A stretch of 64,000 nt of DNA from assembly GCA_009760855.2 (NCBI GenBank), contig WPIO01000048.1, forward strand, positions 267,001 through 331,000, in the 5' to 3' direction. Shown in pieces: positions 11,410 through 64,000 of the stretch (within the stretch, counting starts at the first letter, position 1; each line of letters begins with the position of its first letter). The position numbers and the translations under genes were made by a program. Under the pieces are notes generated by a model. That model ran no database searches. It worked only from the letters and a program-made list of their open reading frames with translations, and was not told the DNA's origin. Source of the stretch: Cristatella mucedo. Lineage: Eukaryota > Bryozoa > Phylactolaemata > Cristatellidae.

Positions 11410-12374
11410 AACACTTGCAATTTTAACTTGTTTATAATTGTCAGAATAGCTTGTCCCCTACGGGAAAATCTCTCAGGTTATACCCTATTTCGGAATCTTA
11501 CTATCAGCAGAAAAATGACACCCAGAAGCCTTTTTGGACGGACGTTAGACTTGCCCTCCGGCAGGCCAGACTCAGAGATCTCACAAGTCCACGTTCTCAG
11601 AATAGGCTTACATAAATCCACACAAAAACGTTGGTAGCAAACTACTCGAGAAACGGCCTGAAGCATCCATCCGGTAGAGCTAGCTGCTCAGCAAGGCTCC
11701 TTAGCCCTAGTGAGAAAATTCTGTTCTACTCGGAGAGCCTGAAGCACTGCTCATGAGGCGAACTACCAGGAGCTCATCTACAGAGAAATATTAACCCCAA
11801 CTAGGATAGTCTATAGCTTCTACTTTGCCCCATCCGAATACAAATGGTAGATTCGGTTTGAAGAAACACTGTGAATCTTCATACAGCCTCATCAAGCCTT
11901 TATAATTCTCGCTTATGCCTGGCAGACTGTCTATAGGAAGGGTTATCGGACCTCCAGTGAGGGCCAGAGGGTCAAGGATACGCTTAGAGGTGGAAATACC
12001 GAACAAGGGGTGGTTTTCAGTCATTTCGTCAGAACAAGCAGTGCGTAAAGTTACTTTCCAAATGAATAGTTCTTATCGGTGAAAACTTGTCCATTAAGAA
12101 GTTTGCGGCATCGGTTGATTGTTTTATGAATTTAGACCGGTAAACAACTAGGAGGTGGCATATAGATAGCACTGAGAGTGTAGTAGAAACGAAAAAGCTT
12201 TTGCTACCAATTACTTCGTCACTTCGATGCCGTTATCATATAGTCAATTAGAGCAAGAACCTAATTCCGATAAACAATCTGGAGTTCGTTGACTAGTAAA
12301 AACAAGTTAATTAGACACATCTACAAAAGGTCACTAAGTTCACCTCAGCAACTGCTCGCTCTCGGTATTAAATA
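11410..12374. other. 3' flank of ZZEF1 without recognised feature
   Basis: The sequence is AT-richer. I see no repeat copy, splice-bounded exon or known coding motif. Confidence 0.5.
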
Positions 12375-12382
12375 ATTATAAT

Positions 12383-12589
12383 CAGTGGCAGAGACAGGAT
12401 TTTCATTTAGGGGGATAGGACCTGCACAAATTATACGTAGGGGGCAAGACCTATAAGATTTTCAATAGGCTGGCTTAGACTTAAAACAACTGGAAAGTTA
12501 CAGCACAAAGTCGAACCATTTATCCGACACGGAGCAGCCCAGGTCGCTGCCACCTGTAGTGGTGGGATGCTCCCCTGGCTATGCCACTG
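12383..12589. mobile_element. hAT-like MITE (~207 bp)
   Basis: The ends are CAGTGGCAGAGACAGG and CCTGGCTATGCCACTG, imperfect inverted repeats of the common CAGTGGCGTAGCCAGG type. The flanks ATTATAAT and ACTATAAC match at 6 of 8 positions, consistent with an 8-bp hAT target duplication. Confidence 0.7.
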
Positions 12590-12654
12590 ACTATAACCGC
12601 CATTGAGATCATAATTGCCAATCACATCACGGGGCTCGACTGGCACCAGACGAT

Positions 12655-12832
12655 AATGTATATCCGTTAGTAGCTCTACAAAGACTATGCTGGTGTTACG
12701 CAGCAGAGCTTTGTATCGCCCACTAACAAGTCTAAAGCGGCTTGCAGTACGCATCCGGTAGTCAGCAGACTTCATCTCACGCAACGAAGAGAAAGTGAGA
12801 AGCACAGCTGAGCCAGGAGAGCAGTTGAGGTT
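12655..12832 (-). mobile_element. LINE family A 3'-end fragment
   Basis: Its minus strand matches the family A end seen at 1340-1500: SLREMKSADYRMRTASRF coding relic, then CTGCGTAACACC-like 3' sequence. Only the last 180 bases remain. Confidence 0.75.
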
Positions 12833-12987
12833 TCACACCACGGGGGGGGAAGAAATGGGGATGAAACGGGCCGAACGAGGAGCCGGGAGGGGGGTGGAAG
12901 GGGCAGAGAAGCAACTAACAATCCACAGCATGCACGCTGCTGCTGCACCATCAGAGGCTCGGCTGGTGAGAGGCGCAATTATCAAAC

Positions 12988-12993
12988 TTTAAT
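12988..12993 (-). terminator. Candidate poly(A) signal for ZZEF1
   Basis: The minus strand reads ATTAAA about 420 bases past the stop codon. It is the first AATAAA/ATTAAA-type hexamer I noticed downstream of the stop. No transcript data support it. Confidence 0.3.
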
Positions 12994-13413
12994 TGGATGC
13001 GACAAGTGGCACACCACAAATACTCCGCACCGTGCCACGCGGAAGAGCCAGTACTGCGAAAACTCAAAACCGGCAAGATAGACCTACTGTTTATGCAACA
13101 AAGGCACGACCGGCGTGCACCACCAAACACAAAGTGGGACAAGACACACAATACCAAGTTACACCTTCACCAACGCATGTCCTCACTTTACTAAATATAA
13201 GGTAAAGAATAAGTACAAATCACTGCAGTAACATTGCTGACAAGAAACCGGGAGGAATTGAGGCAAAGGGAGTGACTTGATGATAACTGTCCAGACAAGT
13301 CGTAGATCCACAAGTATTGAAAAGAGCTTACAATGCAACAATCGACGTTGTCTCAAATGTCAAATCAACGGTCCTGCACAGGCGATTTTGAGGTCGTGGC
13401 AAGGTGACTTGAC

Positions 13414-61819
<48,406 letters not shown>

Positions 61820-61860
61820 CTAATGAGGAAAGCAGTATAGTCACAGCAGCAAGTGGCATA

Positions 61861-62798
61861 AAGAGGAATGGCAAGACAATAATTATAAAATGTGTCCGAA
61901 AATCGAATATTTGTTTAGGGTACTTTTCAACAGACAGATATGTTAGAAATGGTATCGGAAGTTCTGACGACTTCCGCATAAAAGAAAAAACGATTATGCA
62001 AACCACGTTTAAATCCGGATGTAAGCCGGAAGCAAAATATCTCCACACAACAAATTTTCCGATCTCTGCATTATATGCGACTTGTATCCCAAACTTACTG
62101 AACCTCGGTAGATCGATGTATATGCGTGTAGCTTGTTAAGGTGCATTCTTGTGACTTTTATACAGCTTAATTTCAAGGTTGATTGGTGCTTGGTAAAATT
62201 CATAACTCGGCTAATACTTCCCGTATCAGAGTAAAATTTAAAATGCGAGTTCAGCTCTGCTTGTTTTACATAGTTATAGAAACAATTTTTATTTGTGTTG
62301 GATACATTTTGCTGCACACGTCATCAAAAGTCATGGAGCTTAATTTTCAGTAATCATGGACATGTACACCAACATGTATCCAGCCGAAAAATCATAGATT
62401 TTCTTGACTCGTGTAAAAAATCCAGAGCTAAACACAGATTTCAAATTTCAGTTAGATACGTGAAGCCGAGTTATGAATTTTACAAGGCATAAACGAACAC
62501 TGGAAGTGAAGCTGTATAAAAGTCATCAAAACGCATCTTAACAAGCTTGATCTACTGAGGTTCAACAAGTTTAGGATACAACTCGTATTTGATGAAAATC
62601 GGTAAAGTTGTTACTTGTATATACGCTGCTTACGGCTTACATCCGGGTTAGACTAGGTTTGCATGATCATTTCTTCTTTTATGTGGAAGTCATCAGAACT
62701 CTTTCGATCCCATCTCTAATATATTTCTCTTCGAAAAGTACCCTAAGCTAATACATGATTTTCGGACAAATTGTATGCATATTTTCCTGACATTCACC
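61861..62798. mobile_element. Foldback element copy 4 (~940 bp)
   Basis: Inverted arms of over 400 bases each: TGTCCGAAAATCGAATATTT at 61891 and GATTTTCGGACA at 62758; AAATTCATAACTCGGC at 62195 and GCCGAGTTATGAATTTTACA at 62465. The right end CATTCACC precedes TTAA. The centre is a smaller palindromic hairpin. It lies in the intron upstream of visible exon 1. Confidence 0.85.
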
Positions 62799-62814
62799 TT
62801 AATAACGATGCTAC

Positions 62815-63180
62815 TAAATAATTATAATATACAATGTGTATGAATTCGCAAGAAAACTCTTGCTAGGCCTTTTAGATAAGCTGCAAAGGAGCATTGTATG
62901 CAGCGTGCAGCCCCTGACTCACACAACCACTACAAGCAAAACAACAGAGATGAGACCTTGAAGAGTACAAGAGATGGACATCCTAATAAAAGACAGGCAG
63001 TGTAAACGATTGCGTACATCCAAAATAGTGATAGACGGAGTGGTGTGTTCAGTCATTGTCATCCATCCCAGAGGATAGCAGCACAATAATTTGCTAAGAG
63101 GAATGGTTTTGCATTGTCTCAACGTTAAGAACAAACGAGCCTAAAAGAGCATGAACACATATATACAGTACTTACCCAGA
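62815..63180 (-). mobile_element. Possible very degenerate LINE family B relic
   Basis: TTGCTAGGCCTTTTAGATAA and GCTGCAAAGGAGCA resemble the family B hairpin. The rest cannot be aligned by eye. Confidence 0.3.
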
Positions 63181-64000
63181 AAACATCCGTGCACGCTAGG
63201 TATCACGACTACACCTCAAACTTTGCCATCTTAAGAAATTAATTGAGACTATGACCCAAATGTTAGAAATCGCAGAAAGAAACCATATTTGTGGCAAAGT
63301 ATGAATGCTATGACCTCGATTTATTCGACTAGGTGTAAAAAATATGCGAAATAAACTTGTTTGGGGGCCTCAAGTGGGTTCGGAAACTTAAGTTAACTCG
63401 AGTGGGTACTTTTTTAATATAAGTTTCAATAGCACATCAGAATGTGGTGAACTGAGATTTAGAATATGCTAACCCTCTGGAATATGATAACCCTCTGGAA
63501 AAACGAATCTCAACTACTCAGTTGGGCACTTCTTCAGGAATTAAGGTGTGAGATCAGTTTTGTGCATACAACCACAAAGGTCATATATGATTCGAGACTA
63601 TACAAGAACAATACGGCTGGAGTGAGAAACCATCTAAATTAAGTTTCTAGTAAAAAAGAGCAACGGGACCAAAAAGACCACCGAAAAGTATGTACATACT
63701 TATAGTATATTATGACACGCATGTATTTGTATATAGTCATGGTCCGTAGTAGGCACTTTCAACTTAAGGCCGTTGGTCCTATATGACGGCAAAAACCCCG
63801 GTGTTTTGACTGACAAAAGGCAGACATGTGATTCAAAGCAGGAGTGTAAAGTCAGACATGCACAAGCACACCAGCTATAAGTGAACCATACTAGTGTGGT
63901 CACAACGACTTGGCAAAGTCGTATCCAGCTAAAAATATTACTTAGGTTATTCAAACTTGCATTCAAGCAAAATTAGTAAACTAAAACTTGCAATCGTTAT
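63181..64000. other. No recognised feature
   Basis: The sequence is AT-rich with one short direct repeat (ATATGATAACCCTCTGGAA-like, 63465 and 63482). No exon of the upstream part of ZZEF1 could be identified here. Confidence 0.5.

Overview
This window is animal nuclear DNA. The main gene has kilobase-scale GT-AG introns. Decayed L2/CR1-type LINEs, tRNA-derived SINEs, DNA-transposon remnants and microsatellites fill the rest. It shows no bacterial-style compact coding, operons or ribosome binding sites. The lineage cannot be fixed from the sequence; a non-model invertebrate is most likely.

The dominant feature is one gene on the minus strand running from beyond the right edge down to a stop codon at 13414. 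I read 34 exons from conserved peptide segments bounded by splice signals. All 33 internal junctions are phase-compatible and no in-frame stop occurs. They give 5,250 coding bases, or 1,749 residues plus a stop. In order the product carries a CUB-like module ending WGYKF (61.5-61.8 kb), helical segments (60.5-53 kb), two consecutive ZZ zinc fingers (52.2-47.8 kb), a long helical and low-complexity stretch, a second CUB-like module ending WGWRF (30.8-22.4 kb), and a helical C-terminus (21.9-13.4 kb). This is the architecture of ZZEF1. The N-terminal EF-hand and DOC/APC10 part, roughly 1,100-1,200 residues, should lie to the right of the window.

Two LINE families recur. Family A has a C-terminus of the 'LKELGWLPVEQRI' type. 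Family B has a C-terminus of the 'ADLHWLPVKQRIDFKVLSL' type and a 3' tail with a GGCGCTTTATCAAGTG hairpin plus ATT repeats. Every copy is 5'-truncated or broken, and all seven that retain the RT catalytic box have lost the YxDD consensus.

Other mobile DNA includes a 2.36-kb gag-only LTR element at 8614-10971 with a perfect 5-bp target duplication; a 0.69-kb TIR element with an 8-bp duplication inside a LINE RT; two hAT-like MITEs; a Tc1/mariner pseudogene; four copies of a large foldback element; and a SINE family with an internal palindrome.

Region by region: 1-6.1 kb is LINE remnants; 6.1-11.4 kb is a GC-richer block with the LTR element; 11.4-13.4 kb is 3' flank; 13.4-61.8 kb is the ZZEF1 gene with transposon-filled introns; 61.8-64 kb is the next upstream intron, holding a foldback element. 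A possible small three-exon plus-strand transcription unit lies inside one ZZEF1 intron at 28.35-28.83 kb.
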